Below are positions 1 to 8,064 of a stretch of DNA of 45,958 nucleotides, in pieces; the stretch's first letter is position 1; each line of letters starts with the position of its first letter. This DNA is from Bacilli bacterium (lineage in GTDB: Bacteria > Bacillota_I > Bacilli_A > RF39 > UBA660): positions 1-45,958 of the forward strand of contig JAGAYJ010000014.1 in NCBI GenBank assembly GCA_017940575.1. Direction: 5' to 3'. Made by a program: the position numbers and the translations under genes. The notes beneath the pieces were generated by a model. The model had not been told where the DNA came from. It did no database searches and saw only the letters and a program-made list of their open reading frames with translations.

Positions 1-339
1 CCTCTCAAATGTATGTTCTCCAATTAAGATTTTATTATCTGTTATCTCTACATATTTACTAAATGATTCTTTATCTATTTTATTATCCCAAATTATTCTA
101 ATTTCATTATCTTTTATTTCATATGTACATTCATCTACTATATCACTACCTGCATTTAAAATTCTTACACATTTACCTTTTTCTTTAAATACATAACTCT
201 CACTTACCTCACCAATCACACTTAATTCATATTTAGTTGTCCAAGAGCCTATTATTCCTTGTTTTTTCGTCTCTTCTTTCTTGGAATTGCATCCTGTAAG
301 TAACATTACTACTACTAAACTAAATAATAACTTTTTCAT
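1..339 (-). CDS. Putative lipoprotein, 3' end outside window
   Basis: The reading frame starts at an ATG at 337-339 and stays open to the window edge, giving 113 residues with no stop. The N-terminus MKKLLFSLVVVMLLTGCN is a clear lipoprotein signal: two lysines, a hydrophobic core and the lipobox LLTGC with Cys17 as the lipidation site. The mature part is polar and begins with a short Lys/Glu-rich linker, followed by a segment containing GSWTTKYELSV and regularly spaced aromatic residues. This is the look of a small beta-rich lipocalin-like lipoprotein, but I do not recognise the family. It probably acts on the outer face of the membrane. A TTGACA promoter lies just upstream (372-401). The true length is unknown. 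Confidence 0.75.
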   Translation of the reverse strand, partial: MKKLLFSLVVVMLLTGCNSKKEETKKQGIIGSWTTKYELSVIGEVSESYVFKEKGKCVRILNAGSDIVDECTYEIKDNEIRIIWDNKIDKESFSKYVEITDNKILIGEHTFER

Positions 340-371
340 ATATTTCCTACTTTCTATTTTTATCTAGTTTA

Positions 372-401
372 AGTATACCTTTCCCCGGGACAATTTGTCA
401 A
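372..401 (-). promoter_or_regulatory. Sigma-A-type promoter of the lipoprotein gene
   Basis: On the minus strand a perfect TTGACA (396-401) is followed after 18 bases by TATACT (372-377). The spacer contains the GC-rich palindrome TCCCGGGGA, which is odd in such AT-rich DNA and could be a protein-binding site. The -35 box lies only four bases from the -35 box of the divergent promoter at 406-434, so the two promoters are back to back. Confidence 0.6.
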
Positions 402-405
402 GGGG

Positions 406-434
406 TTGACTATTATAAAAATGCATCATATAAT
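406..434 (+). promoter_or_regulatory. Consensus sigma-A promoter driving the candidate small RNA
   Basis: TTGACT (406-411), a 17-base spacer and a perfect TATAAT (429-434) predict a start near 441. No ORF with a ribosome binding site follows before the terminator at 486-522, so the promoter most likely serves a non-coding transcript. Confidence 0.7.
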
Positions 435-440
435 TAAATT

Positions 441-522
441 GAGGACACCTAAAAGTCTTAGGTATTCCTTGCATTTTTATGAAGAAATCCTAGCGACCCC
501 CTGCAGCACTAGGATTATTTTT
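441..522 (+). ncRNA. Candidate small RNA with C-rich terminator loop
   Basis: A transcript starting about seven bases after the TATAAT box would run roughly 80 nt to an intrinsic terminator. A 5' hairpin is formed by ACCTAA and TTAGGT around 449-465. The terminator stem is AATCCTAG (486-493) with CTAGGATT (509-516), followed by a T-run. Its 15-base loop carries ACCCCCT, the strongest C-run in the intergenic DNA here. C-rich loops of this kind are known in Firmicute small RNAs that pair with Shine-Dalgarno sequences. I checked by eye against the SRP RNA core, tmRNA, RNase P and common riboswitch motifs and saw no match. The family is unknown and no ORF is present. Confidence 0.55.
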
Positions 523-540
523 TATATTCTAATATTTATA

Positions 541-560
541 AACTATTACAAATAATAGTT
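541..560. repeat. Inverted repeat, AACTATTA / TAATAGTT
   Basis: Perfect 8-base arms (541-548 and 553-560) surround CAAA. An AGGAGG-like sequence follows at 566-572, but the ATG after it is closed by a stop within five codons. No gene is supported between 523 and 718. The stretch holds this repeat, the palindrome at 618-642 and an orphan TATAAT at 644-649. Confidence 0.4.
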
Positions 561-617
561 ATATAAGGAGGATGATTATAAGGTAAAGCAAACTTTATAT
601 TTTAGTTATACAACCAT

Positions 618-642
618 CTTGCTTATCTATTAGATAAGCAAG
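618..642. promoter_or_regulatory. 25-base palindrome, possible operator
   Basis: Arms CTTGCTTATCTA (618-629) and TAGATAAGCAAG (631-642) are perfect inverted copies around a single base. With one unpaired base this is a poor RNA hairpin but a typical dimeric DNA-binding site. TATAAT begins two bases after it, with a weak TTGCTT 19 bases upstream, so the palindrome would overlap the promoter. The downstream target is unclear because only the lepA terminator follows. Confidence 0.4.
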
Positions 643-718
643 GTATAATCCAAGTGTTTAAGTATCCTCTACAAATATCATACGATAAAACTTATTTATT
701 TCCTTTTTAATATACAAA

Positions 719-745
719 AAAAGTTGAGAAAAAATCTCAACTTTT
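719..745 (-). terminator. lepA terminator overlapping its stop codon
   Basis: Arms AAAAGTTGAGA and TCTCAACTTTT fold into an 11-bp stem. In the minus direction it is followed by a T-run (A-run at 716-722 on the plus strand). The right arm includes the stop codon at 744-746. Confidence 0.75.
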
Positions 746-2540
746 ATTCATCATTCATAGATAGTACTGATAAGAATGCTTCTTGAGGAACTTCAACACT
801 ACCTACCATTTTCATACGTTTTTTACCTTGTTTTTGTTTCTCTAAAAGTTTTTTCTTACGCGTTATATCTCCACCATAACACTTAGCTAAAACGTTTTTT
901 CTAACTGCTTTAATGTTTTCACGTGCAATAATCTTAGCCCCTATTGCAGCTTGTATTGGGACTTCAAATTGTTGCCTTGGAATTAATTTTCTAAGATTTT
1001 CGACTATTGCTTTTCCTCTATTATAAGCAAAGTCTTTATGAACAATTATGCTTAATGCATCAACAATCTCACCATTAAGTAATATATCCATTTTTACTAA
1101 ATCACTACTCTTATAACCAATTAGTTCATAATCAAATGAAGCATATCCTTTAGTAGAAGATTTTAACTTATCAAAGAAATCATATACAATTTCAGATAAA
1201 GGTATTTCATAATGAATATTAACACGTGTTTTATCTAAGTATTCAATAGATACGTAGTTACCTCTTTTATTTTGACATAATTCCATAATAGGGCCTATAT
1301 ATTCACTTGGAACAATTATATTAGTTTTAATATATGGCTCTTTAACATCTTTTATTTTAACTCTATCTGGCATAACTGCTGGAGAATCTACTTTTAAATT
1401 AGAACCGTCAGTTAATTCAACATCATATACAACTGATGGAGCAGTAGCAATTAGGTCAATATGAAATTCTCTTTCAATTCTCTCTTGAATAATTTCCATA
1501 TGTAAAAGTCCTAAGAAACCACATCTAAAACCAAAACCTAAAGCTTGCGATGTCTCAGGAGTAAACTCTAAAGCTGCATCATTAAGTTTTAGTTTTTCTA
1601 GTGCTTCTCTAAGTTCTGGAAATTTAGATGATTCAGTCGGATATATACCACAGAAAACCATTGGCTTCATTGGCTTATATCCAGGAAGTGAAGGAGTATC
1701 CGTATTAGATTCAACAATAGTGTCACCTACTCTTACATCTTCAATACTTTTAATAGATGCTGATAAGTATCCTACTTGTCCAGCAACTAATTCATTAACT
1801 TTAGTCTCATTTGGAGTATGAATGTATAGTTCCGTCACATCATAAGTGGCACCTGTTGCATTCATTTTTATCTTATCTTTAATTTTAATAGCACCATTAA
1901 CAACACGAACTGATGTAACAATACCTCTATATTCATCAAAGAAAGAATCAAATATAAGTGCTTGTAAAGGATCTTCTTTAGACCCTTTTGGAGGATCTAT
2001 TCTATCTATTACAGCTTCTACTAATTCTTTTATACCAATACCATTTTTAGCACTAGTAAGTATAATATCTTCTTTTGAAAAGCCTAACATATCAACTAAC
2101 TCATTAGTTACTTTTTCTATATCTGCATTAGGTAAATCTATTTTATTAATAACAGGAATAATTGTTAAATCATTATCAAGGGCTAAAAAAAGATTAGCAA
2201 GTGTCTGAGCTTCTATTCCTTGTGCAGCATCAACTACTAAGATAGCGCCTTCACATGCAGCAAGAGATCTAGATACCTCATAAGAAAAGTCTACATGACC
2301 TGGTGTATCTATTAAGTTTAGATAATATTCTTCACCCTTATAATTATATTTTAAATTAACAGCATTTAGTTTAATTGTAATACCACGTTCTCTTTCAATA
2401 TCCATGCTATCTAATAATTGATCTTTTTTCTCTCTATCAGTAATAGCATCTGTTACTTCTAATATACGATCAGCTATAGTACTTTTACCATGATCTATAT
2501 GAGCAATTATTGAAAAATTTCTAATATTCTTTTGATTCAT
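744..2540 (-). CDS. lepA: Elongation factor 4 (LepA) GTPase
   Basis: This 598-residue protein has the full EF4 architecture and usual length. The GTPase domain opens with G1 AHIDHGKS (residues 13-20) and has a DTPGH G3 motif and an NKIDLP G4 motif. EF-G-like domains follow, with the EF4 hallmark [14 protein letters not shown] in the middle and the LepA C-terminal domain ending in the basic [17 protein letters not shown] segment before VPQEAF. EF4 binds ribosomes, promotes back-translocation and aids initiation or ribosome biogenesis; it is cytoplasmic with a membrane-bound pool. The start is fixed by GGTGATTTTATG. It is first in the minus direction after the mmcQ-like gene and has its own terminator. 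Confidence 0.97.
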   Translation of the reverse strand: MNQKNIRNFSIIAHIDHGKSTIADRILEVTDAITDREKKDQLLDSMDIERERGITIKLNAVNLKYNYKGEEYYLNLIDTPGHVDFSYEVSRSLAACEGAILVVDAAQGIEAQTLANLFLALDNDLTIIPVINKIDLPNADIEKVTNELVDMLGFSKEDIILTSAKNGIGIKELVEAVIDRIDPPKGSKEDPLQALIFDSFFDEYRGIVTSVRVVNGAIKIKDKIKMNATGATYDVTELYIHTPNETKVNELVAGQVGYLSASIKSIEDVRVGDTIVESNTDTPSLPGYKPMKPMVFCGIYPTESSKFPELREALEKLKLNDAALEFTPETSQALGFGFRCGFLGLLHMEIIQERIEREFHIDLIATAPSVVYDVELTDGSNLKVDSPAVMPDRVKIKDVKEPYIKTNIIVPSEYIGPIMELCQNKRGNYVSIEYLDKTRVNIHYEIPLSEIVYDFFDKLKSSTKGYASFDYELIGYKSSDLVKMDILLNGEIVDALSIIVHKDFAYNRGKAIVENLRKLIPRQQFEVPIQAAIGAKIIARENIKAVRKNVLAKCYGGDITRKKKLLEKQKQGKKRMKMVGSVEVPQEAFLSVLSMNDE

Positions 2541-2570
2541 AAAATCACCAAATTAATTATATCAAAAAAA

Positions 2571-2586
2571 GGTAGTTTAATCTACC
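2571..2586 (-). terminator. Terminator of the YjbR-like gene
   Basis: GGTAG (2571-2575) pairs with CTACC (2582-2586), with a T-run in the minus direction (A-run 2564-2570 on plus). The stop codon at 2577-2579 lies in the loop. Confidence 0.6.
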
Positions 2587-3245
2587 TTATTATTTACTAA
2601 AGAATAAGATTTATCTATTAAATCTATAATAAATTCATCATCTAATGTATCATCTAAAGATATACTAACCCAGCTTTTTTTATTCATATGATATGCTTCA
2701 TATATACCATTATTTTTAAGAATATTATCTAATTCGTCTTTATCAACTTTAAGATTAATAATTTCTGTTAATCCCGTTTTATTAGATATTTTTGATCTAT
2801 CAATATCCATAATTATTCCAAACCATTTATTATCTTTATTTTTAAAAACTCCATAACCAGGATATTTATTCCATAAATACTCAGGCTTTATATTATACTT
2901 ATCCATTATATAAGATGTAATTCTATTGGATTGTTCAAGGTTAAAATACTCACTTTCAAAACAATTATCTTTAATATTTTTTAGTATTTTTATATATTCT
3001 TCTTTAACACTATTTACAAAACTGCCTTCTATACTAAGTCTTATATTTGTATATTCAAGCATTGTATTTAAGTCATATACTTTACCATCTACATTATTAT
3101 CTTTTATAATAATTTCTACCATAAATTCATTATTAAAGAAGTTTTGATTATAAATATATGAACTATTTTTTTGTTTAAAACCATATTTAACAAGTTTTAA
3201 ATAATTTGGTTTTGATTTATTAAAGATATTTTCTTCTATAGTCAT
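2577..3245 (-). CDS. MmcQ/YjbR-family protein with N-terminal extension
   Basis: The C-terminal half (about residue 105 onward) reads as a MmcQ/YjbR (DUF419, CyaY-like fold) domain. It has KPEYLWNKYPGYGVFKNK, then KWFGIIMDI, a lysine-rich strand, and the typical end GIYEAYHMNKKSWVSISLD with an acidic C-terminal helix. The first 100 residues are an extra Asn/Lys-rich domain that I do not recognise. The ATG at 3243-3245 is preferred over one four codons earlier because GGGTGATT sits just before it. The family has a DNA-binding-like fold but no well-established role. It is followed by its own terminator and lepA. Confidence 0.75.
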   Translation of the reverse strand: MTIEENIFNKSKPNYLKLVKYGFKQKNSSYIYNQNFFNNEFMVEIIIKDNNVDGKVYDLNTMLEYTNIRLSIEGSFVNSVKEEYIKILKNIKDNCFESEYFNLEQSNRITSYIMDKYNIKPEYLWNKYPGYGVFKNKDNKWFGIIMDIDRSKISNKTGLTEIINLKVDKDELDNILKNNGIYEAYHMNKKSWVSISLDDTLDDEFIIDLIDKSYSLVNNKVD

Positions 3246-3276
3246 ATAATCACCCATTTATATTATAGCACTTAAT

Positions 3277-3615
3277 TTATCCATTAAAAAGTTCTCCTAA
3301 AAAAGACATTGTAGAATCAAGCCCATTAGATATAATATAACCAATTTCTTTTGACATTGAGTATCCGATATCAGATGCTTTATTGTTATATTTTATATCT
3401 CTTTCTTTTATATAATCAGTTAAAGTCACATCTTTTCCTTTTTTTACATCATCCTCAAGTTTCTTCATAGTAGCTTCATTAAGTTCTACTTGCTTATGTG
3501 CATGATATTCTGAGTAACCTGATGATTTTGATATAAATAAAACTATATAACTAATTAATAATAAATAGAATATTTTTACAGCAACTACTTCTCTTTTATC
3601 TTTTTTCTTATCCAT
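3277..3615 (-). CDS. Small membrane protein coupled to spoIIP
   Basis: About 112 residues: a basic N-terminus (MDKKKDKREVVAVK), one membrane segment (residues 14-31) and an extracytoplasmic charged region with a Lys/Glu helix, ending in amphipathic LDSTMSFLGELFNG. The start is the ATG preceded by GGTGATTCTA; a GTG three codons upstream lies inside that ribosome binding site. The gene begins before spoIIP ends (8-base overlap), so translation is probably coupled. I do not recognise the family. The pairing suggests a partner in engulfment or spore-envelope work, which is inference from position only. Confidence 0.65.
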   Translation of the reverse strand: MDKKKDKREVVAVKIFYLLLISYIVLFISKSSGYSEYHAHKQVELNEATMKKLEDDVKKGKDVTLTDYIKERDIKYNNKASDIGYSMSKEIGYIISNGLDSTMSFLGELFNG

Positions 3616-4537
3616 TAGAATCACCCAAATAACTTTTTATCATATCTTTTAAAGCTACCATAGTATTCATTACTTCATCTATTGTATTATCACTACCACC
3701 ACACTCAATTAAGACTATATTGGAACTTAAATCTTGATTAAAACGTCCTCTAATGCCTGTACCTGTTTTAGTAAGTACTCCTCTTGAAATATTAGGGTAT
3801 TTATTTTTTATTATATCATTTAGTGTATTAGAAAGATTATAATTATCTTTAAAGTGTTCATTATTCTCCCCTACTACAAATAGTGTTTTAGCGTAATTTA
3901 TTCCATTAATTGATATAGTTGATCTATCTTTAGGAATTGAATCTCTATGTAAGTCTATTATAAGTTTTAAATTGGGATATTTTTTTAATTTTTCTTCTAA
4001 ATAATATCTACTTGCTTGATAAGACTCTGAGTAAGCTAAGTTATTATTATTTAAATATTCTTTCATACTATTTTCTTCAACAATAGTATTTATTCCTTCT
4101 TTTTTAAGTAATCCTTCAAGTAAAAAAGATGCCATTTTTACATTAGGAGTTATATCATAATCATATAAATAATTTGAATTATATTCTTCTGTATCATGCG
4201 TGTTATAAATATATATAATAGGGTCTTTTTCATTCATTACGTAGTTTAAGCTCTCTATCTTATTATTAGATTCTTTATAATTAAAAACAGATTCTAATAT
4301 TTTTTTAGGCTTTTCCATATCTATATTTAATAAGTATTTAGTTATATATTTTAAATAATTTTTATGTTCATATTTTTTATAGTAATTAGAATCATTCAAC
4401 ATATATCTAATAAATTCTTCATTAGAATGCGTTAATTTAATGTTAGATATAAAGTTAAATATAAAAAACAAAGATACAATGATAAATATATATAAATATA
4501 ATTTTTTGTGTTTCTTTTTAGTCTTAAACTTTTTCAT
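3608..4537 (-). CDS. spoIIP: Stage II sporulation protein P (spore autolysin)
   Basis: This 309-residue protein has a basic N-terminus, one membrane anchor (about residues 13-31) and a SpoIIP catalytic domain from about residue 105. Visible motifs are IYNTHDTEEY (His114), LKLIIDLHRDS (His197), RFNQDL and a late VLIECGG glutamate. SpoIIP is an amidase/endopeptidase that, with SpoIID and SpoIIM, degrades septal peptidoglycan during engulfment in the mother cell. The domain spacing matches the family, although the protein is shorter than B. subtilis SpoIIP. The start is set by GGTGATAATATG. SpoIID and SpoIIM are not in this window. Confidence 0.92.
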   Translation of the reverse strand: MKKFKTKKKHKKLYLYIFIIVSLFFIFNFISNIKLTHSNEEFIRYMLNDSNYYKKYEHKNYLKYITKYLLNIDMEKPKKILESVFNYKESNNKIESLNYVMNEKDPIIYIYNTHDTEEYNSNYLYDYDITPNVKMASFLLEGLLKKEGINTIVEENSMKEYLNNNNLAYSESYQASRYYLEEKLKKYPNLKLIIDLHRDSIPKDRSTISINGINYAKTLFVVGENNEHFKDNYNLSNTLNDIIKNKYPNISRGVLTKTGTGIRGRFNQDLSSNIVLIECGGSDNTIDEVMNTMVALKDMIKSYLGDSNG

Positions 4538-4587
4538 ATTATCACCTATTTAAAGTATAAGATGAATATTATAAAAAAAATGTCATT

Positions 4588-5142
4588 TTAAAGTTTACTT
4601 ATAAAATAATCGAATAATTTATTATCATTTAAATCCTCTGGATGCCACTGAACTCCTAATATAAATTTTTTTCCTTTTACTTCCAATCCTTCTATTATAT
4701 TGTCATGTGAGATAGCTGAAACAGTATATTTAGTTTTATTAATTTTATCTTTATGTCTACTATTAACAAGTATACTATCACACTTATATATTTTATGTAA
4801 AAGACTATTTTTATTTAAGTAAACGATATGATTGTTCAAATAATGCTTACTAGTTTTAATTAAAGACTCTCCCATCACTTGCATACCCAAACATATACCT
4901 AAATAAGGAATATCATGTTTTATTACATAATCTAACACCTTTCTATCAAAACTACTTATATTATCTCCACCGGGTGATATAATACCATCACAAATAGATA
5001 AAATATTAATATCACTATCTTCTGGAATAATTATTGGAGATATTTCATTTCTTTTAACTTTCTTTGCATAGTTTATATAACATCCTATAAACTCTTTATT
5101 TGCTATATATTGACTTCTTGATATTATGCCTATTATTTTCAT
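4588..5142 (-). CDS. Peptidase C26 / class I glutamine amidotransferase-like hydrolase
   Basis: At 184 residues this has the class I glutamine amidotransferase fold: the oxyanion segment DGIISPGGD (52-60), the nucleophile elbow GICLGMQ (Cys84) and the GVQWHPED end motif (His167, Glu169). These mark the gamma-glutamyl-gamma-aminobutyrate hydrolase-like C26 family, which cleaves gamma-glutamyl amides. It is shorter than the usual 230-250 residues, and the substrate cannot be told. No Shine-Dalgarno precedes the ATG. A TATAAT box ends six bases before it, so the mRNA may be leaderless. The gene lies between spoIIP and tmk. Confidence 0.8.
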   Translation of the reverse strand: MKIIGIISRSQYIANKEFIGCYINYAKKVKRNEISPIIIPEDSDINILSICDGIISPGGDNISSFDRKVLDYVIKHDIPYLGICLGMQVMGESLIKTSKHYLNNHIVYLNKNSLLHKIYKCDSILVNSRHKDKINKTKYTVSAISHDNIIEGLEVKGKKFILGVQWHPEDLNDNKLFDYFISKL

Positions 5143-5147
5143 ACTTA

Positions 5148-5153
5148 ATTATA
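5148..5153 (-). promoter_or_regulatory. -10 box placing transcription start at the ATG
   Basis: TATAAT lies five bases before the start codon of the C26 hydrolase gene. The usual 6-8 base distance would put the transcript start on or next to the ATG. The -35 region falls in the tmk terminator and is a poor match. Confidence 0.35.
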
Positions 5154-5160
5154 TGAAAAA

Positions 5161-5185
5161 AAGATTATGCTTATTTCATAATCTT
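5161..5185 (-). terminator. tmk terminator
   Basis: AAGATTATG (5161-5169) pairs with CATAATCTT (5177-5185). A T-run follows in the minus direction (A-run 5155-5162). The tmk stop codon lies in the loop. Confidence 0.75.
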
Positions 5186-5842
5186 GTTTTTTACTTTTTG
5201 ATAAACTTCTTCTGATATATCTTCTTTTGTTCTAATAATACCATCTTTAACACAATTAACTTGAATATAATTGTGCAATTTAGAAAGTTCTAAATAACAT
5301 TCCTCAGCATGTTTTAAATGATCTGGTGATAGTTCATGTTGATCTAATTCAGTTCTATTTTTCTTTAATATACAAGCTTGTTCATATGGCATATATAAAA
5401 ATATTGTTATATCAGGACGAGGAAGTTTAAGTAAGTCGTATTCTAAAGTACTTAAAAAATTATACATTTCTAATCTTTTTTCTTTATCCATTATTTTACT
5501 TCCTTGATGAGCCATATTAGATTCTACATATCTATCTATTATTAAATTATAATTATTTAATTTTTCTTCTATAACAGGTTTATTATAAAGTCTATCAGCT
5601 GCATAATAAAGACTTGCTACTTTAGCATCTACATTAACTGCTCCTTCAGGAAATACGCACTCTCCAATTGATTCTTTGCCTAAATATGATCCACCTACTA
5701 TTTTTCCAGTTGGTGTATCATATGCAGGAAATGTCATATAAAGAGAATTTAATCCTTCTTTATTTAATCTTTCAAGTAACATTTTACTTTGTGTCTCTTT
5801 TCCAGAACAATCAGTTCCTTCTATTACAATTATCTTATTCAT
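5171..5842 (-). CDS. tmk: Thymidylate kinase (dTMP kinase)
   Basis: At 223 residues it opens with the P-loop EGTDCSGKETQ (residues 8-18). The DRYVESNMAHQG segment corresponds to the DRY motif of dTMP kinases, followed by the lid region and RPDITIFLYMP. It phosphorylates dTMP to dTDP for DNA synthesis in the cytoplasm. The P-loop is of the divergent CSGKET type found in a subset of Firmicute and Mollicute-like enzymes, and the ESNMAHQG variant departs from the common DSSLAYQG. Another deoxynucleotide kinase of the same fold is possible but less likely. The start follows AGGTGATTTTATG. Confidence 0.85.
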   Translation of the reverse strand: MNKIIVIEGTDCSGKETQSKMLLERLNKEGLNSLYMTFPAYDTPTGKIVGGSYLGKESIGECVFPEGAVNVDAKVASLYYAADRLYNKPVIEEKLNNYNLIIDRYVESNMAHQGSKIMDKEKRLEMYNFLSTLEYDLLKLPRPDITIFLYMPYEQACILKKNRTELDQHELSPDHLKHAEECYLELSKLHNYIQVNCVKDGIIRTKEDISEEVYQKVKNKIMK

Positions 5843-5872
5843 AAAATCACCTATATAAATTATAATAAAAAA

Positions 5873-5890
5873 AACTAGTTTTGACTAGTC
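5873..5890 (-). terminator. Terminator of the ABC exporter operon
   Basis: ACTAGT (5874-5879) pairs with ACTAGT (5884-5889). An A-run on the plus strand to the left gives T's in the minus direction. It overlaps the end of the ATPase gene. Confidence 0.6.
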
Positions 5891-6531
5891 TTTTTTAGTT
5901 CATATACAACATCTGCTTTTTTTGCTACATTAGCAGAATGAGTTACAATTATTACGCATTTATTTTGTTTATGCGCTAAAGTATCAAATATTGCCATTAT
6001 TTCATTTTCTGTCTCAAAATCTAAATTTCCTGTTGGTTCATCTGCTAAAATAATATCAGGATTATATGATAAACTTCGTGCGATAGCAACTCTTTGTTGT
6101 TCTCCACCTGATAATTTTAATATTCGTCTATCACCTTGTTTTTCAGTTAGACCAACACTTTTTAATAATTCAATTGCCTTTTCACGTTTGTTTTTTTCTT
6201 TTTGATGATTAATATCCATAGATAAAATTACATTTTCAATTGCGGTTAATGAAGTCAATAAATTAAATGATTGAAATATTATACCTATATTTGTATTTCT
6301 ATATTTATCTAAATCAAATTTGTTTAAATCTTGATTATTATAAAGTATCTTACCTTCAGAACATTTTTCTAATCCAGATAAAAGAGATAATAATGTCGTT
6401 TTACCACTACCGCTTTTACCTTTTATTGCATATGTTCTACCTTTTTCAAAGTCATAATTTATATCTTTTAAAACATATTTTTTATCATCTTCATATTTAT
6501 ATGAAACATTTTCTAATCTTAATATACTCAT
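5875..6531 (-). CDS. ABC transporter ATPase, MacB/LolD type
   Basis: The 218 residues form a complete ABC nucleotide-binding domain: Walker A GKSGSGKTT (38-46), a Q-loop in IFQSFNLL, the signature LSGGEQQRVAIARSL, Walker B IILADEPTGNLD and the H-loop VTHSANVAKKAD. The FNLL and EPTGNLD wording is characteristic of MacB/LolD/FtsE-type ATPases that work with FtsX-fold permeases. Its ATG shares one base with the permease stop (TAATG), so the two are translationally coupled and form one exporter or mechanotransmission complex at the membrane. The cargo is unknown; candidates are antimicrobial peptides, lipids or a regulatory signal. Confidence 0.92.
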   Translation of the reverse strand: MSILRLENVSYKYEDDKKYVLKDINYDFEKGRTYAIKGKSGSGKTTLLSLLSGLEKCSEGKILYNNQDLNKFDLDKYRNTNIGIIFQSFNLLTSLTAIENVILSMDINHQKEKNKREKAIELLKSVGLTEKQGDRRILKLSGGEQQRVAIARSLSYNPDIILADEPTGNLDFETENEIMAIFDTLAHKQNKCVIIVTHSANVAKKADVVYELKKTSQN

Positions 6532-7967
6532 TATGATCTCTCCTTTAAAATTGTAAGTGGCGAAAATCTAGAGATGCTGATACAAGCTGCTAAACTGCTT
6601 ACTAATGTAAGTAAAATACCAATTCCAATAAGTTCTGATAATACTTTGATATCTATAGCAGCATCAATACTTGTTACTTTTTCTATTTTTGAAACACCTT
6701 TAGTTGGCATATTACTTGGTTTTTCTTGCTTAGAATTTTCATCAGCACCATTCATACTACGCCCAAAGTGTTCATTAATATTTGCTTGTGCTTGTTCTGA
6801 TGATTGTATTTCTTGTTCTAATAATTTATTAGCTGTTGGAACACTTAACATACTACCTATAAATCCACCAAGTATAAGTGAAATGACAGATACAATTAAC
6901 AATTCTGATACAAATTGACTAATAACACTAGTTTTCTTCATACCTATTGTTCTAAGTACTCCAATTTCGTATTTTCTTTCTCTAACATTTATTAAATTAA
7001 TAATAAATAATATTATTCCACCAATAACAAGAATTATAATTAATGTTGTAAATGCAAATGTTGCTAAATTTTGAATAGATTCTGTTTCACTTGACAATTG
7101 ATCTAAATTTGTATTTACTGAATAAGTTTCATCTAAGCCTTTATCATATAACTCTTGTTCAAATGAATCTACTACATCTTCACTTGTAAGTATAAATGTT
7201 GGTGTAATTTTAGCATTTAATGTGGCATCATCACTAACAATTTGCTCTACAAAATTTGAATTTGTAATAATTGTATTTACTGAATTAGTAAACATATTCA
7301 TTGTATCAGTATCATTATCACTATATATACCACTAATAATAAGTTCATATGTTTTACTTGTATCATTAGGATTAGTAAGAACTATCGTATCACCAACAGT
7401 TAGATTATTTAATGTCGCTAATTCAGAATTTATAATGCATGAGTTATCACTAAAATTGCTTGATATTTCACCTTCTGTTATTGTATATGCTCCTGTTATA
7501 AATTCTTCCATCGCTTCATATGAACTATATCCTGTAAGCGTAAATGATGTAGATGATTGACCATGTGGATTACCTCCAGGTCCTTTGCTTTGTGTTTCAG
7601 CTGCATCAATTGTATCTGAATTTAATCCAACAGAATAAGTGTAATAATATGATGAAACATATTTACTGTCACCATATGATTCTATATCACTGACAGATAT
7701 ACTGGCCATAGAATTAAAACGCTCTTTCATATTTTCTTTTGATTCTGATGAGCTATCTACATTTTTCATCATTTTATCTCTATCAATTCCAATAGTCGCT
7801 GTAATATCATATTTACTTTTACTTGATTCTATAACTTTACTAGCAGCATTCATAATTGATAAGCCAATAGTTGCAGAGCACGCTATAACAGTAATAATAA
7901 TACCAATTAGGATGTTTCTTCCTTTACTTCTATTTATTGATCTAAAAGCATTCTTTAAAATATACAT
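6531..7967 (-). CDS. ABC transporter permease, MacB/FtsX fold
   Basis: This 478-residue protein has the MacB layout. There is one N-terminal membrane helix (about 19-41), a large extracytoplasmic domain (about 45-300) rich in Ser/Thr/Asp, then three C-terminal helices with the FtsX-type segment INVRERKYEIGVLRTIGMKKTSVI. A further polar loop (MNGADENSKQEKPS) lies between the second and third of these helices. MacB-type permeases couple ATP use in the cytoplasm to conformational work outside. The gene is first in a two-gene operon. The ribosome binding site is GGAAAGGAAGATT before ATG. The substrate cannot be inferred. Confidence 0.88.
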   Translation of the reverse strand: MYILKNAFRSINRSKGRNILIGIIITVIACSATIGLSIMNAASKVIESSKSKYDITATIGIDRDKMMKNVDSSSESKENMKERFNSMASISVSDIESYGDSKYVSSYYYTYSVGLNSDTIDAAETQSKGPGGNPHGQSSTSFTLTGYSSYEAMEEFITGAYTITEGEISSNFSDNSCIINSELATLNNLTVGDTIVLTNPNDTSKTYELIISGIYSDNDTDTMNMFTNSVNTIITNSNFVEQIVSDDATLNAKITPTFILTSEDVVDSFEQELYDKGLDETYSVNTNLDQLSSETESIQNLATFAFTTLIIILVIGGIILFIINLINVRERKYEIGVLRTIGMKKTSVISQFVSELLIVSVISLILGGFIGSMLSVPTANKLLEQEIQSSEQAQANINEHFGRSMNGADENSKQEKPSNMPTKGVSKIEKVTSIDAAIDIKVLSELIGIGILLTLVSSLAACISISRFSPLTILKERS

Positions 7968-8042
7968 ATAATCTTCCTTTCCGATAAAATTATATTTTAT
8001 ATTTGTGAAAGAATTATGAAAAGAAAATGAAAAATAAAAAAA

Positions 8043-8064
8043 AGAAGGTTATTTATTTCCTTCT
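8043..8064 (-). terminator. Terminator after the YtxH-like gene
   Basis: AGAAGG pairs with CCTTCT (8059-8064), with an A-run at 8035-8043 on the plus strand. The YtxH-like stop codon lies in the loop. It ends the four-gene cluster 8049-10503. Confidence 0.6.

Noticed and set aside
441-522. SRP 4.5S RNA, tmRNA or a common riboswitch
   Set aside because: The GGAAG...AGCAGCC core of SRP RNA and other familiar conserved blocks are absent, and no gene follows on the same strand for a riboswitch to control.
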